A stretch of 39,375 nucleotides of DNA. Source: Holosporales bacterium (lineage in GTDB: Bacteria > Pseudomonadota > Alphaproteobacteria > RUG11792). The notes beneath the pieces are model-generated. The model did no database searches and was not told the origin of the DNA. It was given only the letters and a program-made list of their open reading frames with translations. This document shows, piece by piece, positions 7,609-16,861 of the stretch. The stretch lies in NCBI GenBank assembly GCA_031258785.1, contig JAIRMJ010000011.1, positions 1 through 39,375 of the forward strand. The letters run 5' to 3'. How positions within the stretch are numbered: the first letter of the stretch is position 1; the number at the start of each line of letters is the position of its first letter. A program made the translations under genes and the position numbers.

Positions 7609-8925
7609 CTATTTTTCTTTACGGGCTTTTATTTCATTTATGAAGAAAGTCATAATGAGAGCCGCTACAAACACATAGATCAATACCATGAATGTTTCCT
7701 GATAAACGTCCACGCTGTAATACCCAGAGACCGCCGCGCCAGTCGCGTCTCTTACATCACTCTGCTTGTAGAAATCTATCAAATAGCCAAGAATTGGCTG
7801 GAAAATGATTCCACTCGACATAATCAGTGCGTTTGTGAAGCCTGCGGAGGAGCCAGAGTATTCATGGGGGGCCATGTGGTACGAAATCGCGAAAACCAGT
7901 GTGCTTGCACCGGCCGCTGTTCCGCTTAGAAACAACATTGCCAAACTGCCACCAAATCCAAGCGCGCCGACATATAAGGCCGCAGCGCTTGTGCTGACAC
8001 ATAAAACGGAACTGCCAATCAGAGTCTTTTTGTAGCTGTTGATTTTATCGGCAACCCACGGAGATACCGCGCTGCCAACTGCAAAGCCAATGAATAGGAG
8101 GATTGAGCTCAACGATGCTGTCTCTGTGTCTACACCAAACCGTACTCCTGTATATGGAACGATCCACAATTCCGCTAGTGCGCTCAGTGGGAGGTACATT
8201 ATCGCCCCATACAGTCCTGCTAGCCAAAGCTTTGGTTGCTTGGACAAAATCTTTATCCCTTTAAGAAGCTGTGGTCGTGATCCTGATTCTGCAGGGGATT
8301 TCTCCCGCTTTTTTATGAAGAACAGTGCCATCAACGTGAGAACAGCTCCAACCGCGGCTAGTATGTATGTCGCCCCCCTCCATCCGCATCGCTCTACCAG
8401 AAATGCTGTTGGGGCTGTTCCTGAGATTCCGCCGATACATCCCATGCACATCGCTAATCCCATGAGGAGAGCGTACTTATCCTTGCTGAAATACTCGGCA
8501 GCTACCTTGCCGCAGCACAGGAACGCTGATGCAGACGCCAGTCCGATGAGGAATCTGCCAACCTGCAAAAAGAACACCGACTTGGCTGCCCCAAATATGA
8601 AGACCCCTAACGCGCATAGTGCACATCCGCATGCCACCATCACTTTCACACCGAGCTTGTCTGTTATGATCCCGCATGGAATCTGCATGGCTACGTATGG
8701 AATGTAGGCGGACGACGCCACCATGCCGAGTACAGATGACGTAATACTAAATTCTCTCATCAAATCATCAACTAGCACACATGGTTCTACTCTGACGATA
8801 TATGTGTAAAGATAGTACATCCAGCATGCGAGTAACGACATGGCTGTTATACTCACCCTCCTACTTGTTCCGTCCGTCATGTTTCTTAGATGATATCGAT
8901 CGTGCTGACTTAGCCAGCTTATCAT
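7609..8925 (-). CDS. Major facilitator superfamily transporter
   Basis: The product of up to 438 residues has about 12 hydrophobic segments and MFS landmarks: the loop 2-3 motif CGIITDKLGVKVM, RFLIGLASAS in TM4, and a second-half counterpart SPWVADKINSYKK. The opening RVEPCVLVDDLMREFSITSSVLGMVASSAYIPYVAMQIPCG resembles MFS carriers common in intracellular alpha- and gammaproteobacteria (organophosphate/nitrate-porter-like group); the substrate cannot be told from sequence. Two starts are possible, ATG at 8925 and ATG at 8880; neither has a good ribosome binding site, and the shorter begins MTDGTSRRVSITAMSLL, closer to the first membrane segment. It leads rsmE in a two-gene unit. Confidence 0.85.
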   Translation of the reverse strand: MISWLSQHDRYHLRNMTDGTSRRVSITAMSLLACWMYYLYTYIVRVEPCVLVDDLMREFSITSSVLGMVASSAYIPYVAMQIPCGIITDKLGVKVMVACGCALCALGVFIFGAAKSVFFLQVGRFLIGLASASAFLCCGKVAAEYFSKDKYALLMGLAMCMGCIGGISGTAPTAFLVERCGWRGATYILAAVGAVLTLMALFFIKKREKSPAESGSRPQLLKGIKILSKQPKLWLAGLYGAIMYLPLSALAELWIVPYTGVRFGVDTETASLSSILLFIGFAVGSAVSPWVADKINSYKKTLIGSSVLCVSTSAAALYVGALGFGGSLAMLFLSGTAAGASTLVFAISYHMAPHEYSGSSAGFTNALIMSSGIIFQPILGYLIDFYKQSDVRDATGAAVSGYYSVDVYQETFMVLIYVFVAALIMTFFINEIKARKEK

Positions 8926-9063
8926 CGTTTTTTATTGGTGCGCAAGGTTAATTCGGATGGTACATAAAAACCTACATATGAAAAACACTGAAACAAGATC
9001 CTTCTTCCATCTTCCATGTACCACACTAAATAACATTCATCATGAATTCTTCTTAAAACATTT

Positions 9064-9189
9064 ATGCTCAAGAAGCGAAGTCTGGAGCTGGTGGCGGTGG
9101 GCAGCTTGTTCGTAATCGGATTCCTGTCAAAAAACTTGCTTGGAGAGCTCGCAAATTGCTATAGAATGCTACGTGTAGTTCATCTATAA
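9064..9189 (+). CDS. Possible small hydrophobic protein upstream of leuS (41 residues)
   Basis: An ATG at 9064 opens a 41-codon frame ending in TAA at 9187-9189. The peptide has a basic start (MLKKRS) and a hydrophobic stretch (LELVAVGSLFVIGFL), so it could insert in the membrane. The base composition over 9064-9150 is visibly richer in G and C than the AT-rich sequence before it, as in coding DNA. There is no Shine-Dalgarno sequence, and the predicted leuS promoter (9136-9165) lies inside the frame. I recognise no family. It could be a decayed gene end or chance. Confidence 0.2.
   Translation: MLKKRSLELVAVGSLFVIGFLSKNLLGELANCYRMLRVVHL
9136..9165 (+). promoter_or_regulatory. Promoter for leuS
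   Basis: A -35 element TTGCTT (9136-9141), an 18-base spacer and a -10 element TATAGA (9160-9165) lie about 40 bases upstream of the leuS ATG. The -10 sits in the string TTGCTATAGAAT, which resembles the TGCTATAAT element seen before cckA and metG. The remaining divergent gap (8926-9135) between the MFS gene and leuS is AT-rich and shows no other clear signal. Confidence 0.45.
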
Positions 9190-9204
9190 GCACCAAAAAA
9201 TAGT

Positions 9205-11715
9205 ATGTCAGACAACATTTATAATTTTCGAGCTGTTGAGAAAAAGTGGGGAGATGTACTCGCCGGGTATGCCATTTCCAACGATGAGATAATGTGCACC
9301 AACAAGGACAAGATCTACTACGTGTTGGAGATGCTGCCATATCCATCCGGGAAGCTACATATGGGGCACGTCAGAAACTATATGATTGGGGATGTTGTTG
9401 CCAGATTCAAGAGGATGCTTGGGTTTACTGTGATCCATCCGATCGGGTGGGACTCATTTGGAATGCCGGCTGAAAATGCGGCGATTCAAGAAGGGGGACA
9501 CCCAAAAGCGTGGACCAATGACAATATCGCGAACATGAGGCAAGAGCTGCAGAAATTGGCGTATATGTATGACTGGCCCAGGGAAATCAGCACCTGCAAC
9601 AGTAAGTATTATGCAAAAGAGCAAGAGATCTTCCTGTCAATGTTCAAACATGGGCTTGTTTATCGTAAAAAGTCATATGTGAATTGGGATCCGGTAGATC
9701 AAACTGTCCTGGCGAATGAGCAGGTTATAGATGGTAGAGGTTGGCGCTCTGGAGCCATTGTCGAAAAGAAATTGATCGAACAATGGTCTATCAGGATAAC
9801 GTCATACGCAGATGAGCTTTTGGATGGCCTCAAAGACTTGACAGGAGCGTGGCCTGACAAGGTCTTGAAAATGCAAGAGAATTGGATAGGCAAATCAGAT
9901 GGTGCCATAATAAATTTTGAACTTGAACAACAGCATTACCCAAGCCATATCAGCGTATTTACAACGCGTCCTGATACGATCTTTGGCGCGTCTTTCGTCG
10001 CAATCTCGCCAGATCACGAAGTGGCCCAGAAACTGGCAAAGACTAATAAACTGGTCTCAAATTTCGTTGATGAATGCAGAAAAATGAAGACAACAGAGGA
10101 AGCTCTCGAAAAGATGGAGAAGAAAGGGGTGTTTACAGGACTGTATGTGAAACATCCTGTGAAGAACGGAGAGCGGCTTCCGGTATACATTGCTAACTTC
10201 GTGTTAATTGAATATGGAACTGGAGCAGTGTTCGCGTGTCCAGCTCATGATGAACGCGACTTTGAATTTGCCAAAAAATATGAGCTTTCCATAACAAGGG
10301 TCATAAAATCTGATGCTCCGCTCCCATACACTGGTGACGGAGAGCACATTAACTCTGGTTTTCTGAATGGGCTAGATGTCGCTGATGCAAAGTTGTCGAT
10401 CATTGCGTATCTGGAAAAGATCGGGGCTGGGCAGCGCCAGACCACATACAGACTAAGGGATTGGACCATCTCTAGGCAGAGGTACTGGGGATGTCCCATT
10501 CCAGTGATCCATTGCCAGAAATGCGGGATTGTACAGTCAGAGATACCAGTGCTGTTGCCAGACGATATCGAGCTTGGCTGTAGCGGGAATCCACTAGAAA
10601 ATCATAGATCATGGAAATTCGTGAAGTGCCCAAAGTGCGGGGATGATGCGGTCAGAGAAACAGATACACTAGACACATTCTTCGAGTCATCGTGGTATTT
10701 CCTGAGGTACTTAGATCCTGAGAGTACTATCCCAATTAATCAGAAAGTCGCTGATCACGCTATGCCGGTCGATATATGCATCGGAGGGATCGAGCATGCC
10801 GTTCTTCACCTACTATATGCCAGATTCTTTATGTTTGCCTTAAGAGATATGGGATATCTGAAGACAGAGATACCATTTAAATCCCTCCTGACGCAGGGTA
10901 TGGTGTGTCACAAGTCATACAAAGACCTAGACGGCAACTGGGTATATCCAGATGATATAACATCAGCAGGAGATGGTCAATTAATCACGAAGGACGGTAA
11001 AAAGGTGCTTGAGTGTGCCTTTGAGAAAATGAGCAAATCTAAAAAGAACATAGTGAATCCGCAAAAAATAATAGACTCGCATGGCGTTGACGCTGTCAGG
11101 TTATTCATAATTTCAGATACGCCACCAGAGAAAGATTTTGACTGGAATACAGCTGCCTTGGACGGTACATGGAGGTTCTTAAACCATGTATGGAGAGTTT
11201 TCAACAAGGCCTTTAGCAGAATCACACAGCAGTCTCCAGGGAACGAAACCTTGGTAGCGACCACACATAGGTTTCTTAAAAAGATCACTGCCACGTACGA
11301 AAGCATATCCCTCAACAAGGCAGTAGCGCTGATCCGCGAGTTCTTTAACGAAATTGACGATAAGCTGGAATCTGAGTCAGGGGCATCCATCAGCGTTGCG
11401 TTCAACGTGTTCGTGAAGGTTCTTTATCCGATAACCCCATATATAGCACACGAGATGTGGTCTATCATGACTGCTGGCGGCAGCACGCCACTACAAAGTG
11501 AGTCTTGGCCAGAGACAGATACTAAACTAGCCGAAAGCGACACAGTAACTATAGCAGTTCAAGTAAATGGAAAACTCAGAGGCACTTTCGAAATCTGCAA
11601 AGATGCCGGAGACATCGTGCTCGAGGGAGAAGCAATGGAACTCCTCGGCCTCGCCTCCGGATCCGCTAGGAGGATCGTAGTAGTTCCAAACAGGATTGTG
11701 AATATCGTCATCTAG
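9205..11715 (+). CDS. leuS: Leucyl-tRNA synthetase
   Basis: The 836-residue product is a complete class I LeuRS. The HIGH-like motif is HMGH (residues 52-55) in PSGKLHMGHVRNY, and KMSKS is at 608-612. The CP1 editing domain is present, with TTRPDTIFGASF and the GTGAVFACPAHDERDFEFA region whose Asp discriminates against mischarged amino acids. The zinc-ribbon-like CQKCG / CPKCG cysteine pairs are also visible. The C-terminus carries VQVNGKLRGTFEI. No Shine-Dalgarno sequence precedes the ATG. The stop TAG shares the bases CTAG with the stop of the convergent lptE gene. Confidence 0.98.
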   Translation: MSDNIYNFRAVEKKWGDVLAGYAISNDEIMCTNKDKIYYVLEMLPYPSGKLHMGHVRNYMIGDVVARFKRMLGFTVIHPIGWDSFGMPAENAAIQEGGHPKAWTNDNIANMRQELQKLAYMYDWPREISTCNSKYYAKEQEIFLSMFKHGLVYRKKSYVNWDPVDQTVLANEQVIDGRGWRSGAIVEKKLIEQWSIRITSYADELLDGLKDLTGAWPDKVLKMQENWIGKSDGAIINFELEQQHYPSHISVFTTRPDTIFGASFVAISPDHEVAQKLAKTNKLVSNFVDECRKMKTTEEALEKMEKKGVFTGLYVKHPVKNGERLPVYIANFVLIEYGTGAVFACPAHDERDFEFAKKYELSITRVIKSDAPLPYTGDGEHINSGFLNGLDVADAKLSIIAYLEKIGAGQRQTTYRLRDWTISRQRYWGCPIPVIHCQKCGIVQSEIPVLLPDDIELGCSGNPLENHRSWKFVKCPKCGDDAVRETDTLDTFFESSWYFLRYLDPESTIPINQKVADHAMPVDICIGGIEHAVLHLLYARFFMFALRDMGYLKTEIPFKSLLTQGMVCHKSYKDLDGNWVYPDDITSAGDGQLITKDGKKVLECAFEKMSKSKKNIVNPQKIIDSHGVDAVRLFIISDTPPEKDFDWNTAALDGTWRFLNHVWRVFNKAFSRITQQSPGNETLVATTHRFLKKITATYESISLNKAVALIREFFNEIDDKLESESGASISVAFNVFVKVLYPITPYIAHEMWSIMTAGGSTPLQSESWPETDTKLAESDTVTIAVQVNGKLRGTFEICKDAGDIVLEGEAMELLGLASGSARRIVVVPNRIVNIVI

Positions 11716-12275
11716 GCGTTTGGGAGACCAGTTTTATCTGCCTGTTCGTATCTCTCAGCCAGCAGATTAGCGGACTTAATGCCAGCAACTATGGCTAAGA
11801 CGATTGAATGCGCGAGTTCATTCAACACGATATCAGTCGTTTGTTTCTTTGATGCTAGGTCAGAGTACGGAAGATCATCGCGTACTTCAAATGTTGAGTA
11901 AGCATCAACCTTTTTGGATGAGACAACGGTATAATTCAGATCACATATGGTAATCTTTGCAGCTATTTTCAGTTGTTCTTTGGCAACTTGTTTTTCTGTG
12001 TATACAACAGAGGATTTGTCTTCAACCAGCTCTATACTAATTTTGTGCGCATCTATGTTCACTGGGTAGGACGGCAGAGTAGCCTCTATAACGCAGCGGA
12101 GCCTATACTCGTGATACGGATCTCCGATTATCTTTATGTTCTTATATGTTGCATCAGGTGAGTTTTGCTGCATATCACCAAGTAGTGGTCTAATTCCAGT
12201 GCAGCCAGTTGTTAATAGGTTTGCTGCGGCTGCCATCAATCCACAGAGCGTGCCTTTAACTCGATTTCGTAACAT
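11712..12275 (-). CDS. lptE: LPS-assembly lipoprotein LptE-like
   Basis: The 187-residue product begins with a lipoprotein-type signal (MLRNRVKG, a hydrophobic stretch, then LTTGC) and continues GIRPLLG, matching the GCGFRPLY opening of alphaproteobacterial LptE. Later landmarks, a central YRLRCVIEATLPSYP and a C-terminal DDLPYSDLASKKQTTDIVLNELAHSIV helix, also fit. LptE plugs the LptD barrel in the outer membrane. In many alphaproteobacteria lptE lies directly after leuS on the same strand; here it still neighbours leuS but is inverted, at the tail of the nusA-infB operon. A second start, ATG at 12236, overlaps the infB stop as TGATG but would remove the basic signal region, so 12275 is preferred (40-base overlap with infB). 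Confidence 0.75.
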   Translation of the reverse strand: MLRNRVKGTLCGLMAAAANLLTTGCTGIRPLLGDMQQNSPDATYKNIKIIGDPYHEYRLRCVIEATLPSYPVNIDAHKISIELVEDKSSVVYTEKQVAKEQLKIAAKITICDLNYTVVSSKKVDAYSTFEVRDDLPYSDLASKKQTTDIVLNELAHSIVLAIVAGIKSANLLAERYEQADKTGLPNA

Positions 12276-14803
12276 TCAATTTGATCGCCTTCTTTGAATT
12301 CGTTGTACCCATCTGCAAGGATACCGCACTCGTGGTTCTGACGAGCTTCCTTTATCTCATCCTTCTCATGTCGCATCGACTTTATCTTGCCTTCGAAAAG
12401 ACATTTCCCGTCTCGGATCACCTTGATCTTTGTTTCGTTCTTTTTAATTATTCCGTCGCTGACGTAGCATCCGGCGATGTTTCCAAGGCGACTGATGAAG
12501 AAGATTTTTCTCACATCAGCAGTACCTATATAGTTCTCCCTGATGAGTGGGACTAACAGTTTGCTCATGAGGCTCTTTATCTCATCGATCATGTGGTAGA
12601 TAACGGTGTGTTGTATTATCTGAATGCCACTGATCTTGGCAGCCTCTTTTGCTATCGTGGATATTCCCACGTTGAACCCAACAATTGTTGCGTTGGACGA
12701 TTTCGCGAAGTCAACGTCGCTTTCGCTTATCACTCCAACACCTTGTTCTATTATCCTCGCTCCCACTTCAGGATGACTGATGCATTCGATAGCTGCTGTA
12801 ACCGCCTCGAGAGAGCCGTATAGGTCGGTTTTAATTAGTAAGTTTAAGATCTGGACAGCATTTTTTTCGCCAGAGATGAGTTGATCCACGCTAGCGCCAG
12901 ATAGCGTAATTGATTTTCTCTTTGCAAGATCAGCTCTATACTCTGCTATCTCTCTGGCTTGCTGTTCGCTATCAACAACAGTCAAAACATCTCCTGGTGC
13001 TGGAGATGAGTTAAAGCCAACGATATCAACCGGAAACGACGGACCAGCCCGTTTGACACGTTCACCTCTGTCACTGCACATATTTCTTACTTTGCCATAA
13101 GCTGAACCTGCAACAAAAACGTCGCCCTCGAAGATTGTGCCATGCTGAATTATCACGGTGGCGACAACCCCTCTGCCCTTATCTATTCGCGACTCCAGAA
13201 CGGTTCCAATTGCCTTGCGCTTACTATCCGCGCTCAATTCCATCATTTCTGCCTGCAGCAGAATTACATCCAGTAAGTTCTCGATATTGAGATTTTGTCG
13301 TGCTGAAATCGACTCGCTTAGTACATCTCCTCCGTCACCTTCTAAAACGATACCGCATTTCATCAAATCTGCCTTAACTCTTTCGATATTGCTATTTGGC
13401 TTATCTACCTTATTTATTGCCACAACAATTGGGACATTTTGTTTTTTCGCTTGGATGATGACTTCTATTGTTTGGTCCTTGACACCGTCGTCAGCAGCCA
13501 CGACAAGGACTATGATATCTGTAATCACCGTTCCTCGAGCTCTCATACTGGAGAACGCTACGTGCCCAGGAGTATCGATAAATGTAATTTTCCGGCCATC
13601 TCGGGTAGCTATCTGATACGATGCCACGCGCTGTGTGATTCCTCCTGCCTCCTTCGGTACTGTGTTTACCTGCCTTATTGCGTCTAAAAGTGTTGTTTTG
13701 CCATGATCAACATGTCCCATGATGGCGACTATCGGGGTTCTAGTAGTCATATTGGCTGGATCGCTTATGATATCGTGTAGGACGTTTTCTATATCGGATT
13801 CGGAGACCCTTTTGGGTATATGCCCAAACTCAGTGCATATTACCTCTGCTGTGTCCCCATCAACTAGCTGTTCTGTTGTGGCGACGGTACCGATTGACAT
13901 GAGGTATTTGATGACGTCCGCTACTCGAACAGCCATTCTGTTGGCAAGTTCGCTGATAGTTATCGTATCTGGTATGCTGACCTCTCGAATTACCTTTGCT
14001 ACCTCTGGGGCCTTGTCGGATTGCCTCAGTTTCTGTCTTGCCCGCCGGATGGAGGCCATGGATCTGCCTCTCTCCTCCGAATCAGAGTTCATCGCTCTAT
14101 CGATGTAGGCTCTGGAAATTTTCTTGCTATTCGATGTGCGTCGCTCAGACGTGCGCGTTTTAACGACCATCTCAAATTTCTTCCTGGAGTCGTCAGTACG
14201 CGTGCCTCCCTGGGGAGCTTGTTTCCAAGCAAAGACAGGAGACTCGGAAGTCGTACCACCATTGATACTCTTTTGTTGCTGCCCGCTTATTTCGTTTTCT
14301 TTATACTCGCTGGCCCTGAATACGACTGTTTGCGTAGGGCGGCTGCCATCCCGTCTAGCAGTACTAGGACCTGTTCTTTCAGATCTTTTTGTATCAGGTT
14401 TTTGGGTCGGATGTCGTTCTGTATCTTGGCGTTGTTTTTCATGTCGATCAATGCCGCCTTCATCAATCCTTCCAGGCGCCCTTACTGTGAGCTGAGGATC
14501 ACTCATTACCTCGCGGTCTGCTTTTGCTGTTTCGCCTTCCTTGAGAGCCTCCTGCAGAACTTTTACTCTTCGCTTAAATTCCTTTTCAGTAAGCTTGTCT
14601 GAGTTCGTTTTGGTCTCTACCATTTTAAGTCGGTCACGGGCCTTTGTTTCAACTGTCATCGATAGGCCGCTACGCTTCCGCTTGATTTCAACCTCAACAG
14701 TCTTGTTTCCTACTGGCGTCCTTTGACTGCCAGCTTCTAGATCAATTTTGATAGAGAGGACTTTTCGTTGCTTCGCATCGCCAGAATCGTCGGTATTCGC
14801 CAT
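12236..14803 (-). CDS. infB: Translation initiation factor IF-2
   Basis: The 855-residue product has a long charged N-terminal region (about 1-270, rich in Lys, Arg, Thr and Ser), an IF2_N-like segment (ITISELANRMAVRVADVIKYLMSIG), and the G domain with GHVDHGKT (363-370), DTPGHVAF and NKVDKP. The C-terminal domains include a GTDLYGSLEAV-like stretch (reading KTDLYGSLEAVTAAI) and the fMet-tRNA-binding C2 region. It delivers initiator tRNA to the 30S subunit. A good ribosome binding site (AAGGA) precedes the ATG. It lies 22 bases after nusA; the ylxR gene usually found between them in this group is missing, and rbfA does not follow. Confidence 0.98.
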   Translation of the reverse strand: MANTDDSGDAKQRKVLSIKIDLEAGSQRTPVGNKTVEVEIKRKRSGLSMTVETKARDRLKMVETKTNSDKLTEKEFKRRVKVLQEALKEGETAKADREVMSDPQLTVRAPGRIDEGGIDRHEKQRQDTERHPTQKPDTKRSERTGPSTARRDGSRPTQTVVFRASEYKENEISGQQQKSINGGTTSESPVFAWKQAPQGGTRTDDSRKKFEMVVKTRTSERRTSNSKKISRAYIDRAMNSDSEERGRSMASIRRARQKLRQSDKAPEVAKVIREVSIPDTITISELANRMAVRVADVIKYLMSIGTVATTEQLVDGDTAEVICTEFGHIPKRVSESDIENVLHDIISDPANMTTRTPIVAIMGHVDHGKTTLLDAIRQVNTVPKEAGGITQRVASYQIATRDGRKITFIDTPGHVAFSSMRARGTVITDIIVLVVAADDGVKDQTIEVIIQAKKQNVPIVVAINKVDKPNSNIERVKADLMKCGIVLEGDGGDVLSESISARQNLNIENLLDVILLQAEMMELSADSKRKAIGTVLESRIDKGRGVVATVIIQHGTIFEGDVFVAGSAYGKVRNMCSDRGERVKRAGPSFPVDIVGFNSSPAPGDVLTVVDSEQQAREIAEYRADLAKRKSITLSGASVDQLISGEKNAVQILNLLIKTDLYGSLEAVTAAIECISHPEVGARIIEQGVGVISESDVDFAKSSNATIVGFNVGISTIAKEAAKISGIQIIQHTVIYHMIDEIKSLMSKLLVPLIRENYIGTADVRKIFFISRLGNIAGCYVSDGIIKKNETKIKVIRDGKCLFEGKIKSMRHEKDEIKEARQNHECGILADGYNEFKEGDQIECYEIELKARSVD

Positions 14804-14825
14804 TAACTGTCCTTCCCAAATTTGC

Positions 14826-16346
14826 CTATTTAAACCAATCTTCTCTGATTTTCATGATGAGGGTCTGAGCTTCGTCCTCATTCAACCATTCTCCTGTAAT
14901 CTCCAGGAGCTCATCAGTAGATAAGTCGCCCAGGTCGTTCAGCGTCTTCACGCCCGCCTTGATCAGCATCTCAAGCAACTCTGGTTTCAGTAGTTCATAC
15001 TTCCTGAGCTCCGGAGAGACCCCATGCTTTTCACAGAGCTCCTCAATCTCTTTCCTTTTCGCTTCAAGACATACCTGGGCCCTATCTTTGATCTCAGCCG
15101 CTAACTCCTGGTCAAATCCGTTAATTTTCACCAAGTCTGCTACATCCGTGTTCGCTATGTCATCTATTGAGGAGAAGCCCTCATCTAGTAGTAATCGAGC
15201 CACCATCTCGTCCACGTCGAGTCCTGCCCTTATTACCTCGGAGAGTTTTTTGGTCTCGTGTGCCCTGTTCTGCGCATCGTCCGAAGCTGATGTAACATTG
15301 ATTGTCCATCCAGTCAATTTCGATATTAGCCGAACATTCTGTCCGCGTCTGCCAATAGCCGGGCTTAGGCTCTCGTCTGGGACGACAGCTGTTACCCTAT
15401 TACCTGTTTCTTCCATGATGATTCGTATAACATCTATTGGGCTCAGGCTGTTTACAATAAACATAGCTGGATTGTCAGACCACACAATTATGTCTATCTT
15501 CTCTCCTTTTAACTCGCTAATCACGGCTTGTATTCTGCTGCCCTTAACGCCGATACAGGCTCCTACCGGATCTATGTTCGGGTCAGATGTGGTGACAGCT
15601 ATTTTAGACTTACTCCCTGGATCTCTCGCAACTGATACAATCCTGACGGTTCCATCGTATATCTCTGGGACCTCCTGCTCAAACAGCCTTCTCAGAAAAT
15701 CAGGATGCGTCCTAGACAGTTGTAAAAGAGGAGCTGTCTCATCTTCATTTAATCCGGAGAGGAGAACTTTCATCCTATCTCCTGGTCTGAAGATCTCGCT
15801 GGGAAGCATCTCTGTTCGCTTGATAGCTCCATCAGTTCTTCCGATATCGATCACAACCCCGTTATAATCTACCTTTTTGACGACCCCTGTAATGATCTCT
15901 CCAACGCGGCTGGAGAACTCTTCATATTGCTTCTTTCTTTCAACAGCCCTTATTTTCTGTACAATAATTTGCTTTGCTGACTGGGCTGCTACCCTGCCGA
16001 ACTCGATCGGTGGTAATTTATCCTTTAAGGTATCTCCGATTGATGCGTCCTCTTTAACTAGCTTCGCTTTTTCCAAAGAAATTTGCCTGTTGCTATCATC
16101 AACCTCTGAGACTACTTCGAGGAGTCTATACACGCTTATCTCGCCTGTATTTCGGTCTATCTCCGCGGCGAGTTCTCTATCGTCCCCGAACTTCATGTGA
16201 GCCGTTTTCAGAATTGCACACTCCATCGCCTCCAAAATATCTTCCCTATCGATGCCTTTATCACGCGCAACGATGTCAGCTATTTGCAAAATCTCATTCT
16301 TGATTATCATCTGTTCACGCGGTTCTTCCTTTATTTTCCTGCTCAC
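14826..16346 (-). CDS. nusA: Transcription termination/antitermination protein NusA
   Basis: The product of up to 506 residues has the NusA order of domains: an N-terminal RNA polymerase-binding domain (EILQIADIVARDKGIDREDILEAMECAI), an S1 domain (GEIITGVVKKVDYNGVVIDIG), two KH domains (VGACIGVKGSRIQAV and SPAIGRRGQNVRLIS), and two C-terminal helical acidic repeats, as in E. coli and alphaproteobacterial NusA. It modulates pausing and termination. A GTG at 16346 overlaps the rimP stop as GTGA; an internal ATG at 16310 gives MIIKNEILQIAD, which matches the usual start of the family equally well. The coupled GTG is listed. Confidence 0.96.
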   Translation of the reverse strand: MSRKIKEEPREQMIIKNEILQIADIVARDKGIDREDILEAMECAILKTAHMKFGDDRELAAEIDRNTGEISVYRLLEVVSEVDDSNRQISLEKAKLVKEDASIGDTLKDKLPPIEFGRVAAQSAKQIIVQKIRAVERKKQYEEFSSRVGEIITGVVKKVDYNGVVIDIGRTDGAIKRTEMLPSEIFRPGDRMKVLLSGLNEDETAPLLQLSRTHPDFLRRLFEQEVPEIYDGTVRIVSVARDPGSKSKIAVTTSDPNIDPVGACIGVKGSRIQAVISELKGEKIDIIVWSDNPAMFIVNSLSPIDVIRIIMEETGNRVTAVVPDESLSPAIGRRGQNVRLISKLTGWTINVTSASDDAQNRAHETKKLSEVIRAGLDVDEMVARLLLDEGFSSIDDIANTDVADLVKINGFDQELAAEIKDRAQVCLEAKRKEIEELCEKHGVSPELRKYELLKPELLEMLIKAGVKTLNDLGDLSTDELLEITGEWLNEDEAQTLIMKIREDWFK

Positions 16347-16861
16347 CGGCGGCGTTCCCCTTTGCTACACACCTTCAAAAATCTGGTTCCATCAATATGC
16401 GCATTATTGATTTCTTCGAATCGCAGATTTATGACTGACGTCCCATCCAGTAACGGAGCATTTAATACTACTTTTATACCATCTTCAGAAACAAATTCCA
16501 AGTTTCCTTTGTATAGCTGACGTTCATTTTTAGCTCCGTGCGTTCTTACTACTACAGGATTTCCGCAAAATCTGGCAAAATCAGCAGTTTTCACTAGAGG
16601 TCTGTCGATGCCAGCAGAGGAGACCTCGAGATCATATCGGCCATCGATACAGTCGATGACATCCAAGCTCACTGAAACTGATCGGCTAACCCTTTCACAG
16701 TCCGTTATATTGCATGGGCTTCCATCTTTCTTTTCGATCATCAGTTGCAATGTTTTGTTTCCTTTTCCTTTGTTCAAAAATTGAACCCTTACTATGCTGC
16801 ATCCGAGTTCTGCTACTATTCCACTGATCGACCGTTCTATTTTTTCGAGCAACACTGACAT
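16343..16861 (-). CDS. rimP: Ribosome maturation factor RimP
   Basis: The 172-residue product matches RimP (DUF150): ISGIVAELGCSIVRVQF at the start, LQLMIEKKDGSPCNITDCERVSRSVSVSLD, YDLEVSSAGIDRPLVKTADFARFCG in the centre, and a C-terminal SH3-like part. RimP acts in late 30S assembly. Its ATG lies 25 bases inside the 3' end of the acyl-CoA synthetase gene and its stop overlaps the nusA start, so rimP is probably translated by coupling to both neighbours. rimP-nusA-infB is the classic order. Confidence 0.93.
   Translation of the reverse strand: MSVLLEKIERSISGIVAELGCSIVRVQFLNKGKGNKTLQLMIEKKDGSPCNITDCERVSRSVSVSLDVIDCIDGRYDLEVSSAGIDRPLVKTADFARFCGNPVVVRTHGAKNERQLYKGNLEFVSEDGIKVVLNAPLLDGTSVINLRFEEINNAHIDGTRFLKVCSKGERRR

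Noticed and set aside
8039-8707. A 222-codon plus-strand frame opposite the MFS transporter
   Set aside because: Low-complexity mirror with no domain; the minus strand encodes a full MFS protein.
14959-15867. A 302-codon plus-strand frame opposite nusA
   Set aside because: Ser- and Thr-rich mirror of the nusA coding sequence; nusA is certain on the other strand.
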